A stretch of 57,482 bases of DNA, from positions 1 to 57,482 of the IMG/VR virus record IMGVR_UViG_3300003690_002946; one strand, 5' to 3'. The notes beneath the pieces are model-generated. The model ran no database searches. It was not told where the DNA came from and worked only from the letters and a program-made list of their open reading frames with translations. The DNA is from a virus. A program made the position numbers and the translations under genes. Of the stretch, positions 32,778-40,687 are shown piece by piece. Every line of letters starts with the position of its first letter. Position 1 is the first letter of the stretch.

Positions 32778-35687
32778 ATGCCAACATTCACACGAGAAGC
32801 AGGCCACCCAGATACCGCAACAGCGACTAACCTGGGGAATAACTACTGGCTTGAACGCAATCGCATTTACACCGCGGCTGGTCATTTCGTAGGAACGTTC
32901 AATTCGCTTGACCGCACGATTACTGGGCCAGATGGAACAGTAGTGGCCAGCGGATTATCACTGGAGTCAGCAGATGTTGGTGTTGCGCTCAATGGTCTCT
33001 ATGGGTTAGGCACAGCGGATGATAGCGATACGTGGACTCCTGGAAGTACGACTGACACTACCACTCAGGGCCTCTTGGACACACCTGAGCAGAAAGCACT
33101 TTGGCTAGAGTTCCGTGCCAGCGAACCCTTCGCTGGCTGGTCTCAGTTTGTCCAGTATGCAGCGGCTCGTGGTATGATTGTCCCTGCAACCACAGGTCCA
33201 CCTATGACTCTGGAAGAATTGGATGCCCTTGCAGGTGGTACTACACCACCTGTGACACAAGGCCAGTTCGAGTATATCCGTGATAGCCAGGGACGAGTGT
33301 GGCGGCTGAACCAGGCCATCTCTGATGTGAATGAGCTAACGGCAGAGATGATTGCCAACCAAGTTACTGACTCATCGGCCTTGCAGGGCGCATCCATTTT
33401 GCAGGGTACCTACCTCGATCCTTCAACGGGCCAGATCATTGCAGGTGATGCCGCGATTACGGAGAAGATCAACGCGGCTGTCGTTGGCGCGGGTCACACT
33501 ATTATCCCTGGGGGGGATGGGGGGGATGGGGATGGTGGCGCCTTTGGTAACTTATTCGACGTCAAGGGCTGGCCAGAGGGCAAATTAATCCAAGCCTTAG
33601 TGGACATGGGTTTCCCACCGGAGCTGGCCACGGTCAAGAATGGATTGATTGGTGGCTTTGGTGGTGCCTGGTGGCAGCTCTTCTTCCAAAACCTGGGGAA
33701 GATGGCTGAACTCACTGGGTTTACGGGCATTGGCGAAGACAAAGAGCCAACGATGGAACGCATCAAGATGTTGGCGGACATTGCGATGCAAGCCACCCGT
33801 GTCATGGCCATTGAAGCAGCGCAGACTGGCGCGTGGCGTCCGATAGAAAGCGTGAGCATCAACGATAATGGCTCGCTGAATATCGTCTATGGGACTGAAC
33901 CTGTCCAGACCATTGCCGCGAAGCGGTTGCAGCACGAGATTGATGCAGCAGCGCGTGAGGTGGCAGCGAACCCGTCTCGGTATGTGGAAGCGGAGCTGCT
34001 GCGTGGCTCTACTGGTATGCCGGTGGAGCCAGTGGCGCCTCCGGTGGAGCCAGTGGCGCCTCCGGTGGAACCAGTGGCGCCTCCGGTGGAACCAGTGGCG
34101 CCTCCAGTGGAGCCAGTGGCGCCTCCAGAGGGGCCAGTGGCGCCTCCAGTACCGCCTGATGATAAGCCACCAGGAGTCGTACATAATGCAGAATGGGACT
34201 TAGGGGGTGGCTTTTCTACTGGTGTAGGCACCCACTCTCGTGCTATACGTGACTTGCTCCTGAATGGCCAGAAGATCGGTACTCTCAAGCTCGATGACCA
34301 AGGCAACGGCTTCTACCTGCTCAGTATCTGGGATACACAGGGCAACGTCATTTCTGATAGGGTCGAGATAGCCAGGACTGGTGGCACCCAGACTGTTGCC
34401 CAGCTGGTGGCGTCCCGGTTCACCGTAGCGCAACGAGGAGGGTTTACTGCCACGCCTCCGGGCCCGGCGCAGTCTGTGCCTCCGGGCCCGGCGCAGCCTA
34501 CGAGAATAATCGAGACGCCTATATCGCCTGTGCCTCCGGGCCCGGCGCAGCCTACGAAAATAATCGAGACGCCTATATCGCCTGTGCCTCCGGACCCGAC
34601 TGATCCTACGAAAATAATCGAGACGCCTATATCGCCTGTGCCTCCGGACCCGACGCAGCCAGTGGCGCCGCCTCCGGTGGAACCAGTGGCGCACCGCCCG
34701 GTGGGGCCAGTGACGCCTCCTCCGGTGGGACCAGTGACGCCTCCAGTGGTGGGACCAGTGACGCCTCCTCCGGTGGGACCAGTGACGCCGCCTCCGGTGG
34801 AACCAGTGGCGCCCTGGCGGGTGGGGCCATTGCCAGGACCGGGGCCGTCGGACCCGACGCAGCATCCGCCTGTAGTGCCTGACGACCGCCCAGTAGGAGT
34901 CGTGCATAATTCGGTCTGGGATTTGGGTGGTGGCTTTTCTACTGGAGTGGGCACCCACTCCCGTGCTACACGTGACTTGCTCTGGAACGGCAAGAAGGTC
35001 GGCACCCTCAAGCTTGACGATCAAGGCAATGGGTTCTACAAGCTGAGTGTCTGGGACTTGACCGGCACTGTGCTTTCCGATGGGGTGTCGATAGCTCCAA
35101 GTAGTGGCACCCAGACTGTTGCTCAGATGGTGGCGGAACGGTTCACCGTAGCGCAACGAGGGATGGCCACGCCATCTGTCACCAAGAAATACGATGATCG
35201 CACACCCAGTACGTACCCGATCATGGAGCTCGCGGATACCTTCAGAACAAGCTATGACGACTCGACGAAGCTGGGCGCACCCGGCTCGGTGGTAGCCGCA
35301 TCAAAACAGGGCCAGGTGCCCTTGAGCACGGAAGCCGACGATGACGATGCCGCCAAGAAGCGGAAAGCCTTGCTGGAGCAGGATATTCGAGTGCCTGGGT
35401 TCATCACTTCCATCCGAGCAGGGAAGCAGATTCCAACTGCGGGCAGGATGACCACGCCATCTGTCACCAAGAAATACAAGGACATCGGCTTTGGTCGGAA
35501 GGACGTGGAGGGCTTCAACCTGCGTTCGCTTACCAATCTCTCTGACACCCAGAACAAGGTCTTGGGAAGCTTTATTCGTGCAAAGGGGGAGGTGAGCGAG
35601 GAGGATGCTGCGGGGATTATCAAGAGGGGTATGCCCAAGAAGCGGTCTGTGGTGTCTATGCAGCGTACCCGCTCGCGTGGCCGGTAG
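32778..35687 (+). CDS. Large repeat-rich structural protein
   Basis: 969 aa, GGAGACGG before ATG. Residues about 1-400 are unassigned, with a glycine-aspartate loop (GGDGGDGDGGAFG). A Pro-rich linker of VEPVAPP repeats (about 415-455) leads to a domain of about 90 residues, VVHNAEWDLGGGFSTGVGTH ... FTVAQRG (464-555). A second, longer Pro-rich linker with IIETPISPVPP repeats leads to a second copy, VVHNSVWDLGGGFSTGVGTH (707-795). The tail carries two TPSVTKKY segments. This is a duplicated domain held on flexible linkers, as in fibre or head-decoration proteins. No known family is recognised. Confidence 0.55.
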   Translation: MPTFTREAGHPDTATATNLGNNYWLERNRIYTAAGHFVGTFNSLDRTITGPDGTVVASGLSLESADVGVALNGLYGLGTADDSDTWTPGSTTDTTTQGLLDTPEQKALWLEFRASEPFAGWSQFVQYAAARGMIVPATTGPPMTLEELDALAGGTTPPVTQGQFEYIRDSQGRVWRLNQAISDVNELTAEMIANQVTDSSALQGASILQGTYLDPSTGQIIAGDAAITEKINAAVVGAGHTIIPGGDGGDGDGGAFGNLFDVKGWPEGKLIQALVDMGFPPELATVKNGLIGGFGGAWWQLFFQNLGKMAELTGFTGIGEDKEPTMERIKMLADIAMQATRVMAIEAAQTGAWRPIESVSINDNGSLNIVYGTEPVQTIAAKRLQHEIDAAAREVAANPSRYVEAELLRGSTGMPVEPVAPPVEPVAPPVEPVAPPVEPVAPPVEPVAPPEGPVAPPVPPDDKPPGVVHNAEWDLGGGFSTGVGTHSRAIRDLLLNGQKIGTLKLDDQGNGFYLLSIWDTQGNVISDRVEIARTGGTQTVAQLVASRFTVAQRGGFTATPPGPAQSVPPGPAQPTRIIETPISPVPPGPAQPTKIIETPISPVPPDPTDPTKIIETPISPVPPDPTQPVAPPPVEPVAHRPVGPVTPPPVGPVTPPVVGPVTPPPVGPVTPPPVEPVAPWRVGPLPGPGPSDPTQHPPVVPDDRPVGVVHNSVWDLGGGFSTGVGTHSRATRDLLWNGKKVGTLKLDDQGNGFYKLSVWDLTGTVLSDGVSIAPSSGTQTVAQMVAERFTVAQRGMATPSVTKKYDDRTPSTYPIMELADTFRTSYDDSTKLGAPGSVVAASKQGQVPLSTEADDDDAAKKRKALLEQDIRVPGFITSIRAGKQIPTAGRMTTPSVTKKYKDIGFGRKDVEGFNLRSLTNLSDTQNKVLGSFIRAKGEVSEEDAAGIIKRGMPKKRSVVSMQRTRSRGR
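33509..33536 (+). repeat. G-rich tract with runs of seven, seven and four G
   Basis: Three ATG-separated G runs occur in the structural gene (encoding GGDGGDGDGG). Potential G-quadruplex or slippage site; the length of such runs is prone to assembly error. Confidence 0.6.
34018..34150 (+). repeat. 21-base tandem repeats encoding VEPVAPP
   Basis: About six units of roughly CCGGTGGAGCCAGTGGCGCC, with A/G and T/C variation. A related, less regular series follows at about 34660-34830 (GGGCCAGTGACGCCTCC). Confidence 0.8.
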
Positions 35688-35746
35688 CACAATGCTGGAT
35701 CATGTGGTAGGCTGTTACATAGGTGTAAGGACAGGAGTCCCATATA

Positions 35747-36766
35747 ATGGTTGAGGCTGCCCCTGCGGTTGATGCACCCCCGGACGCACCACCAGCAGAT
35801 GGTGCTGGGAACGCAAGCCCTGGAACGACGTCTGAACGTGCCCATGAGACTATCCGTAAAGGGTTAGCACAGATCATGGGCAAGACCCCAACGACGGTCC
35901 CTACGGAGTCAACTTTAGCGATTGCTGCTCCATCTGAGCCAGAAGTCACGGAGTCTGCGCTGAAAGGAATGTCTGCCCCGCCTGGGCCACAGGCTGCGGC
36001 AGCCCCGGCAGACACAACCGAGACACCGCCGGATGATGTAGCATCCCCGGCTGCACCTGATGCGAGTGAGCCGACTCGCCGCGAGTTGCCCAAAGCGTTT
36101 CGCACGGCCGAATACCAGCGTCTTTATCAAGCTGACCCCAACCTGCGACGGCGGCTGCGTGGCACTTGGTTTGATCCGAACATCTCGGATGATGACAAGG
36201 TTGTGCAGATCGAGCGCCGAGTGCAGCAGGCTCGTTCATCTATGGCCACACTTGAATGGCAAGAACGAGAACGGGGACGCATCCGTAGCCAGCGTGATGT
36301 CTCGGCTGCGGGTGAGCAAGTCCTTGGTGACTGGGAACGTGAAGCACAGGAACAGGCAGATGATGATCGTGTCCAATCGGTTTTGGCTGACGTCCTTGAC
36401 GTTGACCCGACCGATGAGACGTTCGACAACCCTGACCTTGGACCAAATGCAACACGAGAAGAGACTCTGGAGCGCGTCTTTGACAACTTCCTGGATGCAA
36501 GTCCACGGATGCGTGTCAAACTCGCACAAGCCTTAGCGAACCAGGAAGCAACACACGCGGCTGCCTTACAAGCTAAAGATGTGGCACACAAACTAGCCCT
36601 GGGAAACGCCGCGGAGACGGCTCGTGCTGAGATACGAGGTGACACACGCAGCCCACCACCAGTCAATGGTGCACCTGCACCAACTGGTACCCGGCAGCGT
36701 GAGACGCCCACGATGCGGACCGTCCGTGGCAATATCGGGTCTTATCTGCGTAGCCGCGACGCATAG
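35747..36766 (+). CDS. Scaffolding-like protein
   Basis: 339 aa immediately upstream of the capsid gene. Ala/Pro-rich disordered N-terminus (residues 1-110), then a strongly charged helical region (DDKVVQIERRVQQARSSMAT, EWQERERGRIRSQRDV) with acidic patch DVLDVDPTDETFDNPDLGP, and a basic C-terminus (RQRETPTMRTVRGNIGSYLR). This composition and position are typical of phage scaffolds, which are often assigned by context. Upstream 35688-35746 contains TTACAT and TATAAT-like elements but no good promoter pair. Confidence 0.65.
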   Translation: MVEAAPAVDAPPDAPPADGAGNASPGTTSERAHETIRKGLAQIMGKTPTTVPTESTLAIAAPSEPEVTESALKGMSAPPGPQAAAAPADTTETPPDDVASPAAPDASEPTRRELPKAFRTAEYQRLYQADPNLRRRLRGTWFDPNISDDDKVVQIERRVQQARSSMATLEWQERERGRIRSQRDVSAAGEQVLGDWEREAQEQADDDRVQSVLADVLDVDPTDETFDNPDLGPNATREETLERVFDNFLDASPRMRVKLAQALANQEATHAAALQAKDVAHKLALGNAAETARAEIRGDTRSPPPVNGAPAPTGTRQRETPTMRTVRGNIGSYLRSRDA

Positions 36767-36778
36767 GAGTACATTACA

Positions 36779-37810
36779 ATGGCCTGGAGACTTGAAGATG
36801 CAATGGCTAATGAACAAAGCCCATTGCGTCTGGGCCTCTTGGAACAGTTCTGGCTTGAGAGTGCTATCGCATCCTCGTTGCCATTTGAGACCTATAAGCG
36901 ACTTCAGTTTACAGTCACGCGAGTAAACCGACTGGGACTGAGCAAGCCTGGATGGGTTGATATTGGTGAAGGGTATGGCGAGGCAACAATTGGGCTGGAC
37001 ACAATCCAAGAGCAGATGTACAAGCTGGGACGACACATTGATATTCCACTGGAATACACGATGCTCGATGGTGACTTCGTAGACCCAGTGGTCCTCAATG
37101 TCGAAGCAACCTACAAGTCTATGGTGTACGAGTTCAACGAGGGCTTTGTAAATGGCCCAAAGATTATTGGCTTTACCAATCCTACTGAGGACCAGAAGGC
37201 GATGGTTGGCATTGATCGCCGGATTACCGATCTGGTCAATGAAGCTGGTCTTGACGATGCCGTGGTGAGCACCGCAGATAGTGCAGGTAGTCCGCTTGGA
37301 CCACTGGCTACCGCAGCTGAACGAGAAGAAGTATTCTCTGCGATGGACACGGCACTCTACTTCCTTGATGGCAAGGCAGCGGACTTTGGACTTGCAAACA
37401 AGGACTTCTTGTTGTCCTATAACTCTGGCTTACGGAGTTCGGGGGCGTCGGGCGTTGAGGCCTACCTTGGCCACCAGCGGGATCGCCAGAATGTCTGGTA
37501 TGACACGTACAAGAACGTGCCGATCTTCGATGTTGGATTCAAGGCGGACCAGCAAACACAAATCATTGGCAATGATCGCCCGATTGGTGATCTCGATTGC
37601 ATGAACCCTGGCCTTTTCTTCATAAAGACTGGGATGGGCACGCACGTTGGAGCAGTCGAGTTCTCTCCCCTCAACACTCGTGAGGTGAACGAGCTTGAAG
37701 GAACCCCCGTCATGCGGATCAAGATTGACTGGACTCTCGGTCTCTATATCCCGCATGTACGGTCTATGAGCAAGGTTGATGGTATCCAGGCCTTGCTGAC
37801 GGCCACCTAA
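36779..37810 (+). CDS. Major capsid protein
   Basis: 343 aa following the scaffold-like gene. It has the mixed alpha/beta composition and extended N-terminal helix region of HK97-fold capsids (EQFWLESAIASSLPFETYKR; LDTIQEQMYKLGRHIDIPLE), with a clear C-terminal strand region (TPVMRIKIDWTLGLYIPHVR). The gene order terminase-portal-scaffold-capsid supports the call; sequence alone does not give a named family. The gene is rather AT-rich for the window, as strongly expressed genes can be. Confidence 0.75.
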   Translation: MAWRLEDAMANEQSPLRLGLLEQFWLESAIASSLPFETYKRLQFTVTRVNRLGLSKPGWVDIGEGYGEATIGLDTIQEQMYKLGRHIDIPLEYTMLDGDFVDPVVLNVEATYKSMVYEFNEGFVNGPKIIGFTNPTEDQKAMVGIDRRITDLVNEAGLDDAVVSTADSAGSPLGPLATAAEREEVFSAMDTALYFLDGKAADFGLANKDFLLSYNSGLRSSGASGVEAYLGHQRDRQNVWYDTYKNVPIFDVGFKADQQTQIIGNDRPIGDLDCMNPGLFFIKTGMGTHVGAVEFSPLNTREVNELEGTPVMRIKIDWTLGLYIPHVRSMSKVDGIQALLTAT

Positions 37811-37826
37811 GAAAGGGGTGTGAAAG

Positions 37827-38327
37827 ATGCCTGGTGATACGGGTCGCGTTTTCACCGATGGCGTTATCCTTTCGTCGCTGAGCGACTTCCGAGATAACGT
37901 TGTCGTAACGATTACGACGCCTGCACTTACTGATGTGACTCCGGGCCGATACGACAGCAACCTCTTAGCCGAGGTGGTATTCGGCTCGTACACCAACCGT
38001 AACCCTGCCTCTGGTGTGGGTATCTACACGGCACCCACAATGGAAGGGACTGTTCAGGGCGCTGTTGGTGATCCTACAACGGAGGCCAACTGGGGAAATG
38101 TGGCGAGCTTTGGGCTGATCCGCCCGCATGTGCCTTCGGGCAGTACGGGTGCGAACACTCCGGCTAACCCCATCTTCTCCAACCGTTACCAAGCCCGTTT
38201 CCAGCATGGGGTGTACACCAACTGGCGCTTGAGGTTCACTTATACGGGTTCGTACCCGGACTTTGGTAATTTCCAGGGCCGACTCCTAGCTGGTGGCTGG
38301 CGTGCACGTGAGGTCTTCCCCGCCTAA
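37827..38327 (+). CDS. Capsid-adjacent structural protein
   Basis: 166 aa, AAAGGGGTGTG before ATG. Ser/Thr/Gly-rich beta composition (VVVTITTPALTDVTPGRYDS; RYQARFQHGVYTNWRLRFTY). Could be a head decoration or head-completion protein, given its place directly behind the capsid gene. Followed by a 12-bp hairpin. Confidence 0.55.
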   Translation: MPGDTGRVFTDGVILSSLSDFRDNVVVTITTPALTDVTPGRYDSNLLAEVVFGSYTNRNPASGVGIYTAPTMEGTVQGAVGDPTTEANWGNVASFGLIRPHVPSGSTGANTPANPIFSNRYQARFQHGVYTNWRLRFTYTGSYPDFGNFQGRLLAGGWRAREVFPA

Positions 38328-38349
38328 GTAGGGGATGCTGAGTAGACCA

Positions 38350-38378
38350 GGGCAGGAGGTGTGACCCACCTCCTGCCC
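38350..38378. terminator. 12-bp perfect hairpin after the capsid genes
   Basis: GGGCAGGAGGTG / CACCTCCTGCCC with loop TGACC, starting 22 bases after the stop at 38327. No T tract follows; a weak terminator or RNA-stability element for the capsid mRNA. Confidence 0.6.
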
Positions 38379-38398
38379 ACCATCTATAAGGAGAGCGT

Positions 38399-39469
38399 GT
38401 GGGCAAGCAGCAGATTGTACAACTGCCCAACCAGTTGATAGCACAGGGTCTTGACTGGGCAATGGGTCAGCGGATAGTCCAGCTGGAAGCAGAGAACAAG
38501 AAGCTCAAAGAGAAAGCGACAGGAGCGCCAAGCGATGACCGTCCGAGTGCAGTGGTTGGTATTCCCTGCACCAGCTCGGTCCCAACACCGTTCTTTGACT
38601 CGATGATGATGGCCATGCGGGACTGGCGCATCCGGCTGTGGCCCATCACGGTCCCGAACACAACGATCCACCTAGCCCGTGATGAGCTAATCACCACGGT
38701 ACGAGACAAGGTGAAGGATGCGGACTTCCTGATCATGGTTGACTCGGACCAGATATTCACCATCCAGACGATCATGCGGTTGATGGCATGGAATGTCCCG
38801 GTGGTGGCACCCGTGATCGTGCAGCGCATGGGCGACCCTATCCCAGTCAACTACAACGAGATACGACAGAACGCAGACACAGGCGTGTGGGAATACGAGA
38901 GCATGTCGGGACCGCTTGCTGCCTACCTCCATCGCTATGACCCAAAGGTATGGCAGCCGTATGGCGTGCAGACTATCCCAGCGGAGCCTGACTTTCCTGA
39001 CCGGATCATGCCGGGTACGCCGGATGATGTGCTCCGGGCTTTGGGTTTCCCGCTCCACCCGGTAGATGCAGTGGGCTGTGGGATGATCTGCATCCGGCGT
39101 GATGTGCTGGAGAGCATGGAGCGGGACTCGAAGGGGCGCTGGTGCTCATTCGATGATGGGGGCGAGGACTTTGACTTGTGCCGACGCATCCGTGCAGCGG
39201 GCTGGGGTGGAAGCAAGCCGGGCACACGTGGCCCAGGTATCTTTGTGGACCGTGGCAACCTAATTGGGCACCTGACGTACTACACCCGTGGTGTGGATGA
39301 CTTCCTCAACATGCTGGAGAACCGCAATGCGGTCAAGGACGATACGGCTGGCCCAGTGGTTCCCAACATGCTGTCAGAGCTGGTGAAGCAGAACGGGCAC
39401 ATCCCAGCTGATCCATCCAAGTGGCCTGTAGCTCAGTGGCAGGAGACGCAACTCCCTGTGGATGCCTAA
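38399..39469 (+). CDS. GT2-like glycosyltransferase in the virion module
   Basis: 356 aa, GTG start preceded by AAGGAGA. After a short coiled-coil-like start (RIVQLEAENKKLKEK), residues 52-250 form a GT-A-like domain with DADFLIMVDSDQIF carrying a DSD metal site, then VGCGMICIRRDVLES and SFDDGGEDFDLCRRIRAAGW, the conserved GGEDxD acceptor side also seen in the GT2 domains at 7871. So it probably glycosylates using an NDP-sugar. It stands between capsid and connector genes, so it might modify a virion protein. Confidence 0.8.
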   Translation: MGKQQIVQLPNQLIAQGLDWAMGQRIVQLEAENKKLKEKATGAPSDDRPSAVVGIPCTSSVPTPFFDSMMMAMRDWRIRLWPITVPNTTIHLARDELITTVRDKVKDADFLIMVDSDQIFTIQTIMRLMAWNVPVVAPVIVQRMGDPIPVNYNEIRQNADTGVWEYESMSGPLAAYLHRYDPKVWQPYGVQTIPAEPDFPDRIMPGTPDDVLRALGFPLHPVDAVGCGMICIRRDVLESMERDSKGRWCSFDDGGEDFDLCRRIRAAGWGGSKPGTRGPGIFVDRGNLIGHLTYYTRGVDDFLNMLENRNAVKDDTAGPVVPNMLSELVKQNGHIPADPSKWPVAQWQETQLPVDA

Positions 39470-39472
39470 CTA

Positions 39473-40366
39473 ATGGCACAAGACTTCCACGCAATTCTCC
39501 AGCGTGTTGCCAGCGACCTCCGGTTGCTGGGCGATGATGCAATCCTGTCGCGGTCGGTGACGGGTGTTGGTGCGGGCCTTACCGCCTACACGGACACGGG
39601 TCTGGCCACCATCACCAATGACCAGCGTCTGATTGGGCGCAAGGTCTATCCCTGGACTGGCCCCAATGCCGAGCAAGAGCGGCTGATCTACTCAGCCCAA
39701 GGGTTCGTTGGCGAGTTCTTTGTGAACCCAGCGTTTGACAATGCAGCGACAACGGACACGCAATACTATGTGTTCCGTGACTTCTCTTATAGTGACTGGC
39801 TGGACTTTGCCAACTCAACTTGTCGGTCGCTGATGTATGAAGGGCAGGTGCGACTCCGTGGCGTGACAGACCTCGTGCAGTACACGCTGCCCACACCGAT
39901 TAGCGACTATAACCAGATACATGCGGTGCACATTGAGAAGTTCCCGCAACGGTGGAGCCAAAACTACACGGACCATGACATCCAGTGGTACGATGTGGGA
40001 CGCCGCAACCCAGCGGGCGACCTCTACATGGCTTTGCGCCATGCCGTAACTGCCTCAGCCCAATTTGTTTTTGACATCCGGGCGCCATTCCTTCAACCTC
40101 ATATGAGTGCATTTACCATGACTCGTTCCGCACTCATCCCGTTTGGGGAAACAACTGAGGCGGCAATGAACCTGGACTGGCTGGTGAGTGGGATGGTGTG
40201 GAGAGCACTGGACCAGAAGCTGGGCAGCCTGAGTGGGCAAGCACTGGAGCTGTGGACCAGACGGTGGGAGCAGGCATCGAGGCGTCATGCCCATAACTGC
40301 AAGCGCCTGGGTGTGGCACGAGTGGGCTTGAGGCTGGGCTATACCGAGGGACGGGAATACCCGTGA
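39473..40366 (+). CDS. Head-tail connector/tail-tube-A-like protein
   Basis: 297 aa, start TAATGG after the previous stop. Mixed alpha/beta with FSYSDWLDFANSTCRSLMYE and QFVFDIRAPFLQPHMSAF, and a helical C-terminus (LDWLVSGMVWRALDQKLGSL). Size and position before a roughly 680-aa beta-rich protein match tail tubular protein A of podoviruses. This is by context; no motif proves it. GTGA overlap with the next gene. Confidence 0.5.
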   Translation: MAQDFHAILQRVASDLRLLGDDAILSRSVTGVGAGLTAYTDTGLATITNDQRLIGRKVYPWTGPNAEQERLIYSAQGFVGEFFVNPAFDNAATTDTQYYVFRDFSYSDWLDFANSTCRSLMYEGQVRLRGVTDLVQYTLPTPISDYNQIHAVHIEKFPQRWSQNYTDHDIQWYDVGRRNPAGDLYMALRHAVTASAQFVFDIRAPFLQPHMSAFTMTRSALIPFGETTEAAMNLDWLVSGMVWRALDQKLGSLSGQALELWTRRWEQASRRHAHNCKRLGVARVGLRLGYTEGREYP

Positions 40367-40686
40367 GCGAGGGTATTCGCTACACGACAACCACCCGGAG
40401 TGGTGGCATACTGCTGAGGGGTGGGCGCTTGCTCCCCAGTCGGCTGGTGGCTTGGACCGAGAGCAACCACGCGATCCTGTTTGACCATACACGGTATCCA
40501 CAGCATCCGATTGGCGCCTATGTCGCACCCGTGGATGGAGCGTCAGAGCTGCACCCACCACCTCCCTATGCCGTGACGTTGGAGCGCGGTCTGTATGTCA
40601 GCTTTTCAACAGAGGGCCACCAGGATCGTGGTGGTCGGATGCTGATTGGCTTTGAGCAAGCAGGCCAGGCGGGGAGCAGAATCTAA
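40363..40686 (+). CDS. Small beta-rich structural protein
   Basis: 107 aa from GTG 40363 in a GTGA overlap. Beta composition with many aromatic residues and a proline segment (GASELHPPPPYAVTLERGLY). Could be a small virion or nozzle-associated protein. No family recognised. Confidence 0.5.
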   Translation: MSEGIRYTTTTRSGGILLRGGRLLPSRLVAWTESNHAILFDHTRYPQHPIGAYVAPVDGASELHPPPPYAVTLERGLYVSFSTEGHQDRGGRMLIGFEQAGQAGSRI

Positions 40687-40687
40687 G

